Of a DNA stretch of 64,000 nucleotides, positions 15,038 to 24,034 are shown piece by piece. Each line of letters begins with the position of its first letter. The stretch's first letter is position 1. The notes under the pieces are model-generated. The model was given only the letters and a program-made list of their open reading frames with translations, made no database searches and was not told where the DNA came from. Source of the stretch: Fibrobacter sp. UWT2 (GTDB lineage Bacteria > Fibrobacterota > Fibrobacteria > Fibrobacterales > Fibrobacteraceae); NCBI RefSeq assembly GCF_900142545.1, contig NZ_FRBF01000009.1:1-64000 (forward strand), read 5' to 3'. Made by a program: the position numbers and the translations under genes.

Positions 15038-16849
15038 TTATACCTTCAATCCTTCGCACAATTTTTCGACATCTTTCAACATTTGTTCCTGTTCGTCCTT
15101 AGTCGGATTTACCGGGGTAAATCGGGCGAAAGCACACTTTTCAAGCCAGCTGTCAATGGCGGTAATCGTTTCGTCCTTGATGCCAAGCTTTGCAAGTTCC
15201 TCCTTCATCTGCGGGCGAGTCATGCCCTTGAATTCCAGATTGGTCTTGTCGCTTAGGTAATCGATGAGGCCGTTTTCGAGGGCTGCATAAAGCGCCTTGG
15301 CGTCGCCCTTCTTTAAGGCTTCGCGGGCGTTTGCAAATCGGACCTTGAGCATCTTGTCGGCCTTGCCCTTACGCACCAGAGCGGCGTCACTGTTGTGCTT
15401 GCGGCGGCTGCGCACGGCGAAGGTGACAATCAGGTAGAACGGAATCGCGGCGGCGAAAATCACCCAGTAAAGAATGCTCTTGTAAGGGGCGGTGTTGTTT
15501 GCGGCGTCGCGGACCTTGTGAATAAAGCGGATGTCGCTACCGAGCGATTCAATTTCTTGCTTCTGCACGGCGGCGGGGCCTTGAGCAACCGGAGCCTGGA
15601 AGATGGCTTCGGCGGCGGCTTCGCCCTTTTCTACGACGACGTTCCAGGGGCCGGCCTTGGCAGTTTCGTAAGTCTTTTTGTTCGGGTTGAACCAAGAGTA
15701 AGTGATTTCGGGAATGGTGAATTCGCCCTTCTTTTTGGGGTACAGGAACACGCGAATGTTCTTGGTGGTAATCACCTTGTTCCCGGTAATCTTCTTGTTG
15801 ATTTCGTTTTCAGGCGGTACCGAACGGAACTCGCCGAAGTCGGGGAGCTTGGGGTCGGTAATGGATCCCGGCAGACCGTCGCCCTTGATGTTGATGGTGA
15901 GGGTCATGGCTTCGCCGACCTTGAGGTTGGTGCGGTCGAAGTCCGCGCTAAAGCTATAGTTACCGACCATGCCGCTGAAGTCGGCAGGCTTGCCTTCGGT
16001 GGGGAGCGGCTTTACAGTAATATTAATAGTGGGGGTCTGCGTCTCGGTTTCAACAGATTCTTGCTTGACACTTCTGCTAGAGAAAGTCATACCGCCCATT
16101 TGCTTGTTTTCTTCGACAACCTTGGGCTCGCCGCGTTTGGTGTACTTGAACTTGAACGGAGGAATTTGCATGTTGCCGCTTTTGGTGGCGCTGAGCCAAG
16201 CGAACTTGGCGCTGGCCTGCATTTCGCGGCGGGTTCCTTCGACGGGTTCGAATTTCATGTTGGCGAGGTCGCTGCGGTGCACGATGAAGTCGTCACCGGT
16301 GTTCATGTCGGTTGCCTGCAGACCACCTTCGAAGTGCTCGTAGGTGTGGAAACCCAAGGTAACGCTGAACTGTTCGCCTTCATAGACGGATTTTTTGCTC
16401 GGCGTGAGGCTGACGGCAAGGGCGTCGTCGGTGTAGGCACGCTGAATCGTAATTGGAATATCGCCCGTGAGGTTACGCTTTTGACCATCAATGGTCATGA
16501 AAATCTGACCTACGCTAAAGCGACCTGTCTTTTTCGGGGCTTTCAGGTTGAAGGTGTAGACGCGGGCCTTGTAACCGCCACGGTTACGACCTCCGCCAAA
16601 GAAAGAATTGAACATATCCTCGATATCGGGGCGAATTACCTGGTCGGCACTGTCCAATCCTGCAAGGGAAAATCCATTTGCCGTTTCGATAAGCAAATCG
16701 CTGCGGTTTTCGGGAAGTTCGTTTAAAGGAAATACAAGCTGAAGCCCAAAGGTCTTGCCCGATTCGATGCGTTCCCGATCCACTTGCAGGGACGGCCGTG
16801 CAGATGCGCACAGGGCAGCGGCTAGGCAGAATAAAATAATTCGTTTCAT
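15038..16849 (-). CDS. batD: BatD-like envelope protein
   Basis: A 603-residue protein of the BatD (oxygen tolerance) family. It has a signal peptide (RIILFCLAAALCASA), several extracytoplasmic beta domains (residues ~20-430), one membrane helix near 455-480 (ILYWVIFAAAIPFYLIVTFAV) and a cytoplasmic C-terminal helical tail. PRIIN-like DUF11 features are absent, but the segment FPKKKGEFTIPEITYSWFNPNKKTY (here with YPKKK) is typical. Next to batE, its usual partner. The Bat proteins are linked to stress tolerance with MoxR/VWA proteins; the mechanism is unknown. A TAAATTTG box ends 4 nt before the ATG and suggests a leaderless mRNA. Confidence 0.8.
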   Translation of the reverse strand: MKRIILFCLAAALCASARPSLQVDRERIESGKTFGLQLVFPLNELPENRSDLLIETANGFSLAGLDSADQVIRPDIEDMFNSFFGGGRNRGGYKARVYTFNLKAPKKTGRFSVGQIFMTIDGQKRNLTGDIPITIQRAYTDDALAVSLTPSKKSVYEGEQFSVTLGFHTYEHFEGGLQATDMNTGDDFIVHRSDLANMKFEPVEGTRREMQASAKFAWLSATKSGNMQIPPFKFKYTKRGEPKVVEENKQMGGMTFSSRSVKQESVETETQTPTINITVKPLPTEGKPADFSGMVGNYSFSADFDRTNLKVGEAMTLTINIKGDGLPGSITDPKLPDFGEFRSVPPENEINKKITGNKVITTKNIRVFLYPKKKGEFTIPEITYSWFNPNKKTYETAKAGPWNVVVEKGEAAAEAIFQAPVAQGPAAVQKQEIESLGSDIRFIHKVRDAANNTAPYKSILYWVIFAAAIPFYLIVTFAVRSRRKHNSDAALVRKGKADKMLKVRFANAREALKKGDAKALYAALENGLIDYLSDKTNLEFKGMTRPQMKEELAKLGIKDETITAIDSWLEKCAFARFTPVNPTKDEQEQMLKDVEKLCEGLKV

Positions 16850-16853
16850 ACCC

Positions 16854-16861
16854 CAAATTTA
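16854..16861 (-). promoter_or_regulatory. TAAATTTG box 4 nt upstream of batD
   Basis: A Bacteroidota-like -7 box (TAnnTTTG) sits 4 nt before the start codon, leaving no room for a ribosome-binding site. It predicts transcription starting at or next to the ATG. Confidence 0.45.
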
Positions 16862-16987
16862 CCAATTTCTGCAGAAAATGACCACGGCGGGGTAGGGCTT
16901 CATGAGCCTGCTTCGGACTTGATCCGGGGCAACTGCCCAGGAAGTGAAATTTTTCGAAAAAAGTCGCTGAATATATACTTTTTCCCC

Positions 16988-17018
16988 TTGACGCGTTAGT
17001 AAATTTTTGTTAAATTTG
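16988..17018 (+). promoter_or_regulatory. Promoter of the 20-codon gene
   Basis: TTGACG (16988-16993), 17-bp spacer, then TAAATTTG (17011-17018). It combines a good -35 with the local -7 box and predicts a start near 17023, about 50 nt before the small ORF. Confidence 0.55.
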
Positions 17019-17073
17019 GCGCGCTGTTAAAAAATGGCGATAAAACGTCAAAATTAAAGGATGGAAGGATAAT

Positions 17074-17136
17074 ATGTACTGCATTCTCGCTGCCCTGCTG
17101 GTCAAGAGCTTCAAGAAGTACGCCAAGCGCGCATAA
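17074..17136 (+). CDS. Small protein of 20 residues, hydrophobic then basic
   Basis: ATG to TAA encodes MYCILAALLVKSFKKYAKRA. The ATG is preceded by GGAAGG 5-10 nt upstream and by a good promoter at 16988-17018, and a run of eight T (17151-17158) after a short GCC-GCCT-GGC hairpin could end the transcript, giving a unit of about 140 nt. The peptide has a hydrophobic first half and a lysine-rich amphipathic second half, like small membrane-active or membrane-regulator peptides. No family is recognised. It lies alone between batD and the MqnC-like gene. Codon use (CTG, AAG, GCC, CGC) resembles that of the core genes. Confidence 0.5.
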   Translation: MYCILAALLVKSFKKYAKRA

Positions 17137-17222
17137 TTCGCCGCCTGGCTATTTTTTTTAGATTTCTCTCTCTGGTGATTACCGGTTTAGCTGAACAGGC
17201 TGATCGGTATTTTTTTTATGCC

Positions 17223-18257
17223 TTAATCAAAGTTAAGACTACGGCGGTAGGGGGTAAAACCGGCGTTTTTGATGAAATTTTCGGCTTGTTCGATGGTCGT
17301 GAGGCCGTGATTCTGGAGCACGTTTTCTTCGATGACGATGCTATTGATGTCGTCGGCGCCGCAGTGCAGCCCGAGTTCACCCAAAGAAAGCCCCATGCCG
17401 AGGAGCGAAACTTCGATATGCGGGATATTGTCGAGGTACAGGCGCGAAAGTGCCAGGAGCTTGAGGTATTCGTCGCCGCGTACGTGGCGGATCGGGAACT
17501 TGTCGGTCTGCGGCTGGAAAGTCCACACCACAAAGCTCTTGAATCCGTGTGCGATGTCTTGCGTCTTGCGCACGTATTCCAGGTGCTCGATGATTTCTTC
17601 GGGCGTTTCGACGCTTCCGAAAACGATGTTTGCGCTGCCGGGGAGCCCTTTCTTGTGGCAGGCGGCAAGCGTGTCGCACCAGACTTGGGCGGGCAGCTTT
17701 TTCGGGCTCAGGATTTGACGCATACGGTCGGAGAGTATCTCGGCGCCGGCACCCGGCACAGAACTCAGGCCCGCCTCTTTAAGAATATCTAGCAGCTCGT
17801 CGAGCGTGATTCCGTTGAATACGGCAATGCGCACGAGTTCCACCGGCGAAAATCCGCGAACCTTCACGCCGAGTTCTTGCGTGAGCATTTTCAGCACGTC
17901 GGTATAATAGCTGAGCGGAATGTTTTGGTTCACGCCACCTTGCAAAAAAATCTGGTCGGCGCCTTTGGCCTTGGCCTCCAGCGTCTTCTGGCGGATTTCG
18001 TCCAAATTAAGCACGTAGGCTTCGGGACTGTGCGCGGGCCTGCAAAAACTACAGAAACTGCAAGTGATCTCGCAAACATTCGTGTAGTTGATGATGCGGA
18101 AAGCCGTATAGCCCACCTTGTTGCCCGGATTGATCCGGTGGCGTACGGTATTGGCTGCCTGGGCGACCTCGGTCCACGGGGCGTTCTTCAAAATGTCCAG
18201 CGCCTCGGCCGGAGAAAGGCGAACGCCATCCACAGATTTTTGCAACAACGGATTCAT
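17223..18257 (-). CDS. mqnC: Radical SAM enzyme, MqnC-like (futalosine menaquinone pathway)
   Basis: A 344-residue radical SAM protein. The [4Fe-4S]/AdoMet motif C-x3-C-x2-C is in YTNVCEITCSFCSFCRP (about residues 58-74), followed by DQIFLQGGVNQNIPLSYY, VRGFSPVEL, SSVPGAGAEILSDRMRQ and VFGSVETPEEIIEHLE. These blocks match the MqnC/MqnE/CofH group, and the SPKK and FQP words favour cyclic dehypoxanthinyl futalosine synthase. Other menaquinone (futalosine) genes are not in the window, so a related function such as MqnE cannot be excluded. Length is normal. Confidence 0.75.
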   Translation of the reverse strand: MNPLLQKSVDGVRLSPAEALDILKNAPWTEVAQAANTVRHRINPGNKVGYTAFRIINYTNVCEITCSFCSFCRPAHSPEAYVLNLDEIRQKTLEAKAKGADQIFLQGGVNQNIPLSYYTDVLKMLTQELGVKVRGFSPVELVRIAVFNGITLDELLDILKEAGLSSVPGAGAEILSDRMRQILSPKKLPAQVWCDTLAACHKKGLPGSANIVFGSVETPEEIIEHLEYVRKTQDIAHGFKSFVVWTFQPQTDKFPIRHVRGDEYLKLLALSRLYLDNIPHIEVSLLGMGLSLGELGLHCGADDINSIVIEENVLQNHGLTTIEQAENFIKNAGFTPYRRSLNFD

Positions 18258-18379
18258 TGGCCTGAAAATAGCTTTTTTTACGTTTGAAGCGTGCCAAAAT
18301 GCCCCCGATAATTGTATTTTTCTTTCGGTACCGAACGATACCTTTAAAAATGCACAAATTGCAAAAAAAGGTGAATACT

Positions 18380-19414
18380 ATGCAAGTTGATTTGAACACT
18401 GTCGATTGGAAGACGCTCCCCTTCGGTTATTATGACACCGATTACAATGTACGCTGCTACTACCGCAATGGTCAGTGGGGCAAGATCGAACTGTCTTCTT
18501 CCAAGGACATTAGCATCCACATGGCCGCTACTTGCTTGCATTACGGCCAGGAAGGTTTTGAAGGCCTCAAGGCTTACACGGGCAAGGACGGCAAGGTCCG
18601 TATTTTCCGCGTCGACGAAAACGCCAAGCGCATGCAGAACACTGCTAACCGCGTACTCATGGCTGTTCCGCCTGTTGAATTGTTCCGCGAAATGGTCCAC
18701 ACTGTGGTGAAGGCCAACAAGCGCTTTGTGCCGCCGTATGGCTACGGTGCAACGCTTTACATCCGTCCGCTCCTCATCGGTATGAGCCCGGAAGTCGGTG
18801 TGAAGCCCGCTGACGAATACCTGCTCATGATGTTCGTGACTCCGGTGGGTCCGTACTTCAAGGACGGTTTCAAGCCCGTGGACATGATGATTAGCCGCAA
18901 CTTCGACCGCGCCGCTCCTCAGGGTACGGGTACGGTGAAGGTCGGCGGTAACTACGCTGCCAGCTTGCTCTCCCTTGCAGAAGCCAAGAAGCTCGGCTAC
19001 TCCAGCACCATTTACCTGGACGCAAAGGAAAAGAAGTACATCGACGAATGCGGTCCGGCAAACTTCTTCGGCATCAAGGGCAAGACCTACGTGACCCCGA
19101 AGTCCGAATCCATTCTGCCGTCTATCACCAACAAGAGCTTGCAGCAGTTGGCTGAATACCTCGGCTACACTGTGGAACGCCGCCAGGTTCCGTTCGAAGA
19201 ACTCGCTGAATTCTCCGAAACTGCCGAATGCGGTACCGCCGCCGTGATTACCCCGATCAAGAAGATCGTGGATCCGGTTGCCGGCAAGGAATTCACCTAC
19301 GGTGACGGCAAGAATCCGGGCCCGGTCTGCACGGAACTCTTCACGAAGTACACGGCTATCCAGTTCGGTGAAGCGGAAGACCCGTTCGGCTGGACTGAAG
19401 TCGTAGACCTATAA
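18380..19414 (+). CDS. ilvE: Branched-chain amino acid aminotransferase
   Basis: A 344-residue fold-type IV PLP aminotransferase that interconverts Leu, Ile and Val with their keto acids. Diagnostic parts are HYGQEGFEGLKAY, LYIRPLLIG, GTVKVGGNYAASL (catalytic Lys in VKVGGNYA), DECGPANFFGI and the late GTAAVITPI. I choose the ATG at 18380 because AAGGTG lies 8 nt before it. A longer open frame reaching 18284 has a poorly conserved start region. The long eukaryote-like class II BCAT length fits. It is followed by two inverted repeats and an intrinsic terminator. Confidence 0.92.
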   Translation: MQVDLNTVDWKTLPFGYYDTDYNVRCYYRNGQWGKIELSSSKDISIHMAATCLHYGQEGFEGLKAYTGKDGKVRIFRVDENAKRMQNTANRVLMAVPPVELFREMVHTVVKANKRFVPPYGYGATLYIRPLLIGMSPEVGVKPADEYLLMMFVTPVGPYFKDGFKPVDMMISRNFDRAAPQGTGTVKVGGNYAASLLSLAEAKKLGYSSTIYLDAKEKKYIDECGPANFFGIKGKTYVTPKSESILPSITNKSLQQLAEYLGYTVERRQVPFEELAEFSETAECGTAAVITPIKKIVDPVAGKEFTYGDGKNPGPVCTELFTKYTAIQFGEAEDPFGWTEVVDL

Positions 19415-19422
19415 AAAATGGT

Positions 19423-19471
19423 GCTCGCAAACGATGTTTGCGAGCGGCTACACAAACTTTGTTTGTGTAGC
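19423..19471. repeat. Two adjacent perfect inverted repeats after ilvE
   Basis: GCTCGCAAAC-GAT-GTTTGCGAGC (19423-19445) is followed at once by GCTACACAAAC-TTT-GTTTGTGTAGC (19447-19471). Both arms are perfect, and the two hairpins share the centre word CAAAC/GTTTG. They have no U-run of their own. Confidence 0.75.
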
Positions 19472-19488
19472 ATAATATCGTAGATTTT

Positions 19489-19520
19489 CCCGCGGAGAAA
19501 TTCGCGGGATTTTTTATTTT
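19489..19520 (+). terminator. Intrinsic terminator of ilvE
   Basis: CCCGCG (19489-19494), loop GAGAAATT, CGCGGG (19503-19508), then ATTTTTTATTTT. Confidence 0.8.
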
Positions 19521-19560
19521 GACGGTTGAAAAAACTGGATAATTAATAGTGGAATGAGTA

Positions 19561-20301
19561 ATGAAAATGATTAAGGAAATCGGTTTAGTGTGTGTGGTCA
19601 CGTTTGTGATGTTCGCACTTTTGGCTTGCAATGATTCGGCGTCCAGTTGTGATTCTTCGATTTATGTGGATCCATTGACTGTTGTTAAGAGTTTCATGAC
19701 CGATGAACGAGATGGCCAGACTTATAAGACTGTTACTATAGGCACGCAGACATGGATGGCAGAGAATTTGAACTTAGAAACGGACTACAGCTACTGCTAC
19801 AATGATTCTGCTGAATATTGCGACAAATATGGTCGCTTTTACACTTGGGCTGCCGCGATGGACAGCGTGGGCACATGGTCTACGAATGGCAAGGGCTGCG
19901 GCTACGGCAATGTTTGTTCAGCGACATATCCTGTGCGTGGAGTATGCCCCGAGGGTTGGCATCTGCCCAGTCATGAAGATTGGTGGATCCTGTTAAGAGC
20001 GGTGGGGACTGATGGTGGTTATGTCGGTTTAACATCTGGCAAGGCTCTCAAGTCCAAGACAGGATGGAACGATAATGGCAACGGGGATGACGCTTTCGGG
20101 TTTGCTGCGTTGCCTGCCGGCCATAGGGGGGTCCGTGACGGCTTCCATTGGATTGGCGAATCCGCGCGCTTCTGGAGCTCTTCGGGGGGCGATACATATG
20201 CATACTATGTGTATATGAATATGGATGGTGATATTGCGAACCTGGATAATCTCAGTCCAAAGTTCGGTTATTCAGTCCGTTGCATCAAGGACTCCGAATA
20301 G
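19561..20301 (+). CDS. Lipoprotein with Fibrobacter succinogenes major paralogous domain
   Basis: A 246-residue lipoprotein: signal peptide with lipobox LLAC (Cys at about residue 23), then the domain named after F. succinogenes (TIGR02145 type). Diagnostic words are DGQTYKTVTIGTQTWMAENLN, YCDKYGRFYTWAAAM, CPEGWHLPS and SARFWSSS...GYSVRCIKD. The fold is C-type-lectin-like in related proteins. The function of this very large paralogous family is not established; surface exposure is likely. The domain is the best taxonomic marker in the window. It is monocistronic and faces the convergent recD2 gene. Confidence 0.92.
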   Translation: MKMIKEIGLVCVVTFVMFALLACNDSASSCDSSIYVDPLTVVKSFMTDERDGQTYKTVTIGTQTWMAENLNLETDYSYCYNDSAEYCDKYGRFYTWAAAMDSVGTWSTNGKGCGYGNVCSATYPVRGVCPEGWHLPSHEDWWILLRAVGTDGGYVGLTSGKALKSKTGWNDNGNGDDAFGFAALPAGHRGVRDGFHWIGESARFWSSSGGDTYAYYVYMNMDGDIANLDNLSPKFGYSVRCIKDSE

Positions 20302-20318
20302 GTTCGGGGTGCGCTCGT

Positions 20319-22460
20319 TTAGCCGAGTCGTTCCTTAAGGCGCGTGTAGCGGCGGGTGCTGCGGTTATTGCGGACTGCCTGGTGGAAGGCACCGGGGGCA
20401 GAGAGAATCCACGAGTGGCCTTTGGCGCGGGTGATGGCGGTGTAGATTAAGTTGCGTTGCAGCATCACGTAGTGGCTGGAATCGAGAATCACGATGACGG
20501 CGGGGTATTCGCTGCCCTGGCTTTTGTGAATGGTGCAGGCGTAGGCGAGTTGCAGTTCGTCGAGTTCGTCATCTTGGTAGGTGATAAGCTTGTCGTCGAA
20601 GAAGACGGCGATTTTTCGCTTTTCCTTGTAGATGCTGTAGACGATTCCGACGTCGCCGTTGAACACGTTCTTGTCGTAGTTGTTCTTGATTTGCATGACG
20701 CGGTCGCCCACGCTCCAGCCGATGCCGACCATCTTGTGGCGAGGAACGCCTGGATTCAGCAGGTCTTGCAGGAACGGGTTCAGCTCGATGATGCCGAGGG
20801 GGCCCTTGCGCATCGGGACAAGAATCTGCAAGTCGGTTTTGAGATCGATATCGATTTTGCTGCGGACGCCCGTCGCGATCAGTTGCTGTAAGTGGAGCTT
20901 GGCCTCTTCGGGTGTCTCGAACGGAACGAAGTGAAAGTTCGGGCCTTCGATCGGGGCGGGCGTGATTCCCTGATTGATGCGTGCGGCTTTGTCGGCGATG
21001 TCGTTGCCGCCGGATTGCCTAAAGATGTGCTGCAGGCGGACGCTTGGAATGCGCGGACATTGCAGCAGATCGTTGAGAACGTTGCCGGGGCCTACGCTCG
21101 GAAGCTGATCGGCGTCGCCTACGAATACGATGCGGGCTGTTTCAGGAACGGCGTCCAACAGCGAGGCCGCCAGCCAGGTGTCCACCATACTGAATTCGTC
21201 GACAATCAGCAGGTTGCAATCGAGCTTGTTGAACTCGTTCTTGTTGAATTTCTTGGTGACGGGGTCGACTTCGAGCAGGCGGTGGATGGTGTAGGCCTTA
21301 TCGCCGCAGCAGTCGCCCATGCGCTTTGCGGCGCGGCCCGTAGGGGCGGCGAGCAGAATGTTTTCGCCCATTTTGCGGGCAAGGTGCAGGATCCCCTTGA
21401 GGATCGTCGTTTTGCCAGTGCCTGGGCCGCCAGTGATGATGCAGATCTTGTGCGCGGTGGCAAGGCGAATCGCCTCACGTTGCACTGGGTGAAAGCTGAA
21501 TTTGTGTTCGCGTTCCCAGTCGACGAGTTCGCGCTCGAAACCGTAAGTGGGCAATTCGTTTTCGTTGAGTCTGCGCTTGATGATTTCGGCGATTTTTTGT
21601 TCCGCGTTATCGAGCGGCGGGAAAAAGCAATCGTCGCCGTGGCGCTTGATGCGGCCCGCTTCGCAAATTCGCTTGAACTGCTCCAGCAGATTCTGGATGG
21701 CGTCATCATCGGTGACGTCGATGCGGAGATTCTTGAGCGTGCGGCCGATTAAATCGTTGCTTGGTAAATAGCAGTGGCCGTCCGAAAGCGATGCCTCTTG
21801 CAGTGAGTAAAGAAGTGCTTCTTGCAGGCGCATGGGGCTGTCTTTCGGAATGCCGACCTTCATGGCAATTTCGTCGGCTTTCAAGAATCCGATTCCCCAG
21901 ATTTCTTCGCAAAGAATGTAGGGATTCTCGCGAATCTTGCTGATGGTGTCTTGCCCGAATTTCATCCACAGCTTCTTGGCGACAGAACCTGTGATGTCGT
22001 GATTGTACAGGAACAATAGCGTTTCGCGGCTGTGGCGGTTCTCTTGCCAGCTGGCGAGGAACTGCTCTACCTTGGCGGCCGAAAGTCCCTTGATTTTCTT
22101 CGCACGGAAACGGTCGGGCTCATAGTCGAGAATGTCGCGCAGCTCGTCGCCAAAGGCGTCGACGATGGCTTGGGCTGTCTTGGGGCCGATTCCCGGGAAA
22201 AGTCCGCTGCCGAGGTAGGCTGCTAAATTGTTGTTTTGCGTTTCGACGATTTCAAAGTGTATGGCTTTGAATTGTTCGCCGAATTTGGGGTGACGCCCCC
22301 ATTCGCCTTCAAAACGCAGGTTCTCGCCTACGGAAAGTTCGGGTAAGGTTCCCGTAACGACGACCACCTTCTTGGTGCTACTATCAATAATCCGCAGGAC
22401 GGTGAATCCGTTCTGCGGACTGTGAAAGGTAATCGATTTGACGGTTCCTTCGAGAATCAC
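20319..22460 (-). CDS. recD2: SF1B helicase RecD2
   Basis: A 713-residue 5'-3' DNA helicase of the RecD2 type, which acts without RecBC. The N-terminal region has the OB-like start TVKSITFHSPQNGFTVLRI and the helix-hairpin-helix segments LGSGLFPGIGPKTAQAIVDAFG and IWGIGFLKADEIA. The ATPase core has Walker A ITGGPGTGKTT (about residue 335), LLIVDEFSMVD, FVGDADQLPSVGPG and the late LAYACTIHKSQGSEYPAVIV. Length is normal for RecD2. Its start is 5 nt downstream of the cstA stop, so it is likely in an operon with cstA. Confidence 0.95.
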   Translation of the reverse strand: MILEGTVKSITFHSPQNGFTVLRIIDSSTKKVVVVTGTLPELSVGENLRFEGEWGRHPKFGEQFKAIHFEIVETQNNNLAAYLGSGLFPGIGPKTAQAIVDAFGDELRDILDYEPDRFRAKKIKGLSAAKVEQFLASWQENRHSRETLLFLYNHDITGSVAKKLWMKFGQDTISKIRENPYILCEEIWGIGFLKADEIAMKVGIPKDSPMRLQEALLYSLQEASLSDGHCYLPSNDLIGRTLKNLRIDVTDDDAIQNLLEQFKRICEAGRIKRHGDDCFFPPLDNAEQKIAEIIKRRLNENELPTYGFERELVDWEREHKFSFHPVQREAIRLATAHKICIITGGPGTGKTTILKGILHLARKMGENILLAAPTGRAAKRMGDCCGDKAYTIHRLLEVDPVTKKFNKNEFNKLDCNLLIVDEFSMVDTWLAASLLDAVPETARIVFVGDADQLPSVGPGNVLNDLLQCPRIPSVRLQHIFRQSGGNDIADKAARINQGITPAPIEGPNFHFVPFETPEEAKLHLQQLIATGVRSKIDIDLKTDLQILVPMRKGPLGIIELNPFLQDLLNPGVPRHKMVGIGWSVGDRVMQIKNNYDKNVFNGDVGIVYSIYKEKRKIAVFFDDKLITYQDDELDELQLAYACTIHKSQGSEYPAVIVILDSSHYVMLQRNLIYTAITRAKGHSWILSAPGAFHQAVRNNRSTRRYTRLKERLG

Positions 22461-22465
22461 GCGAA

Positions 22466-24001
22466 TTATCGTGCCTTGGGGACTTTACCTTCGTCTAGAT
22501 CCGGATTCCAGCGGTCGGGATCAAAACCTTCCATCTTGGTAAGCGTCTTGCCGCGAGTGCAAAGCAGGAATCCGAGAATGGCAGCATCGTGCAGGGCAAT
22601 CACAAGGGCGGTCTTGTAGTCGAGACCGAAACCGAGCGGAGCGCCCTTCAGGTTTTCGGGGCTGACCCACAGGATGTAATCGCTGGTAATGAAGGTCATG
22701 AACATGCACGGAATAAGTGCAATCCAGAAGTTCTTCTTTTTGCTGCGCAGGTAAACCGTGGCCACGCAAAGGCTGCACACGGCCATGAGCTGGTTGCTCC
22801 AGCTAAAGTAATTCCACAGGATGTTGAAGCCTTCAGGGTTCAGGTTGCTCCAGAAAATGATGGCTGCGCAGATGGCGAACATCGGCACGGTAAGGAGCAA
22901 GCGGTTACGCACGGAGGTCTGTTCCATTCCGGTGAGTTCGGCAATCGTAAGGCGGAGGCTGCGGAGGCTCGTATCACCGCTAGTAATAGCAAGAACGATC
23001 ACGCCTACGACAACGAGAATCGAAATCGGAGCCCAAGGAATCACGGTAGAAACAAGAATGCTCAATACCTTCACGCCCGAAGCGCCGGTCAAGAGTTCCG
23101 GCATCTGGTGGTAAATGAACATGCCGCCGGCGGCCCAAATCATACCAATCAGGCCTTCGATAATCATCATGCCGTAGAAAGTCTGGCGACCGGTCTTTTC
23201 GGTAACTTCAGTGCGGGCGACGAGCGGGCTTTGCGTGCTGTGGAAGCCGCTAATGATACCGCAAGCAATGGTTACAAAGAGCATCGGGATAATCGGCTGT
23301 CCGGCCGGATGCTTGTGGAAGTTGCTCATGATGTCGTTGAAGCAGAAGTTATCGAGAACGTTCAGGTTCGGGATGATTCCCACGAAAATGGCGAGAGAGG
23401 CAAGAATCAGGAGCGCGCCGAAAATCGGGTAGATGCGGCCGATAATCTTGTCAATGGGGAAGAAGGTGCTGGCAAAGTAATAGGCGAAAATGCAGGCGAC
23501 TGCGACCCAGAACAAGGTGGGAGACACGTGGCTACCGACGAGAATCGGTGTGTTTACGAGGGCGGCCGGAGTCGTGGTGAAGACGGCTCCCACCAAAATC
23601 AGGGCAACCGAGATAAGCGTCATCACTATCTTTGCCGGACCCTTGCCCAGGAACTTGCGGGAAAGTGCCGGAACATTGTAGCCGTTGTTGCGCATGCTGA
23701 TCATGCCACTAAAGTAGTCGTGCACGGCGCCGCCAAGCACGTTACCGATAGGCAGCAAAATAAAGACGATGGCGCCGAACTTGATGCCGAGAATCACGCC
23801 AATCACAGGACCGATACCTGCAATGTTCAAAAGCTGGATGAGGACGTTTTTCCAGTGTGCCATGGGAACACGGTCAACGCCATCCGGGTTTTCGAGGGCG
23901 GGTGTCTTGCGGTCGTCGGGGCCGAAGACACGTTCAACGAATTTTCCGTAAGTGAAGTATCCGCCGACAAGAATCGCGATACCAATCAGGAATGTAATCA
24001 T
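22466..24001 (-). CDS. cstA: CstA-family carbon starvation / peptide or pyruvate transporter
   Basis: A 511-residue membrane protein of the CstA family, imported substrates of which are peptides or pyruvate in studied bacteria. Family features are the N-terminal GGYFTYGKFVERVFGPDDRKTPA, the block MAHWKNVLIQLLNIAGIGPVIG and GFHSTQSPLVARTE, with about 13 membrane segments. It is a short-form CstA compared with the 700-residue E. coli protein. AAGG lies about 6 nt before the ATG. The recD2 gene follows after 5 nt. Confidence 0.9.
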   Translation of the reverse strand: MITFLIGIAILVGGYFTYGKFVERVFGPDDRKTPALENPDGVDRVPMAHWKNVLIQLLNIAGIGPVIGVILGIKFGAIVFILLPIGNVLGGAVHDYFSGMISMRNNGYNVPALSRKFLGKGPAKIVMTLISVALILVGAVFTTTPAALVNTPILVGSHVSPTLFWVAVACIFAYYFASTFFPIDKIIGRIYPIFGALLILASLAIFVGIIPNLNVLDNFCFNDIMSNFHKHPAGQPIIPMLFVTIACGIISGFHSTQSPLVARTEVTEKTGRQTFYGMMIIEGLIGMIWAAGGMFIYHQMPELLTGASGVKVLSILVSTVIPWAPISILVVVGVIVLAITSGDTSLRSLRLTIAELTGMEQTSVRNRLLLTVPMFAICAAIIFWSNLNPEGFNILWNYFSWSNQLMAVCSLCVATVYLRSKKKNFWIALIPCMFMTFITSDYILWVSPENLKGAPLGFGLDYKTALVIALHDAAILGFLLCTRGKTLTKMEGFDPDRWNPDLDEGKVPKAR

Positions 24002-24034
24002 GTTATGCCTTCTTTTTAAGGTTTGTTTTTAATT

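Noticed and set aside
22589-24019. A 476-codon open frame on the plus strand
   Set aside because: Antisense shadow of cstA, with His/Asn-rich composition and no ribosome-binding site.
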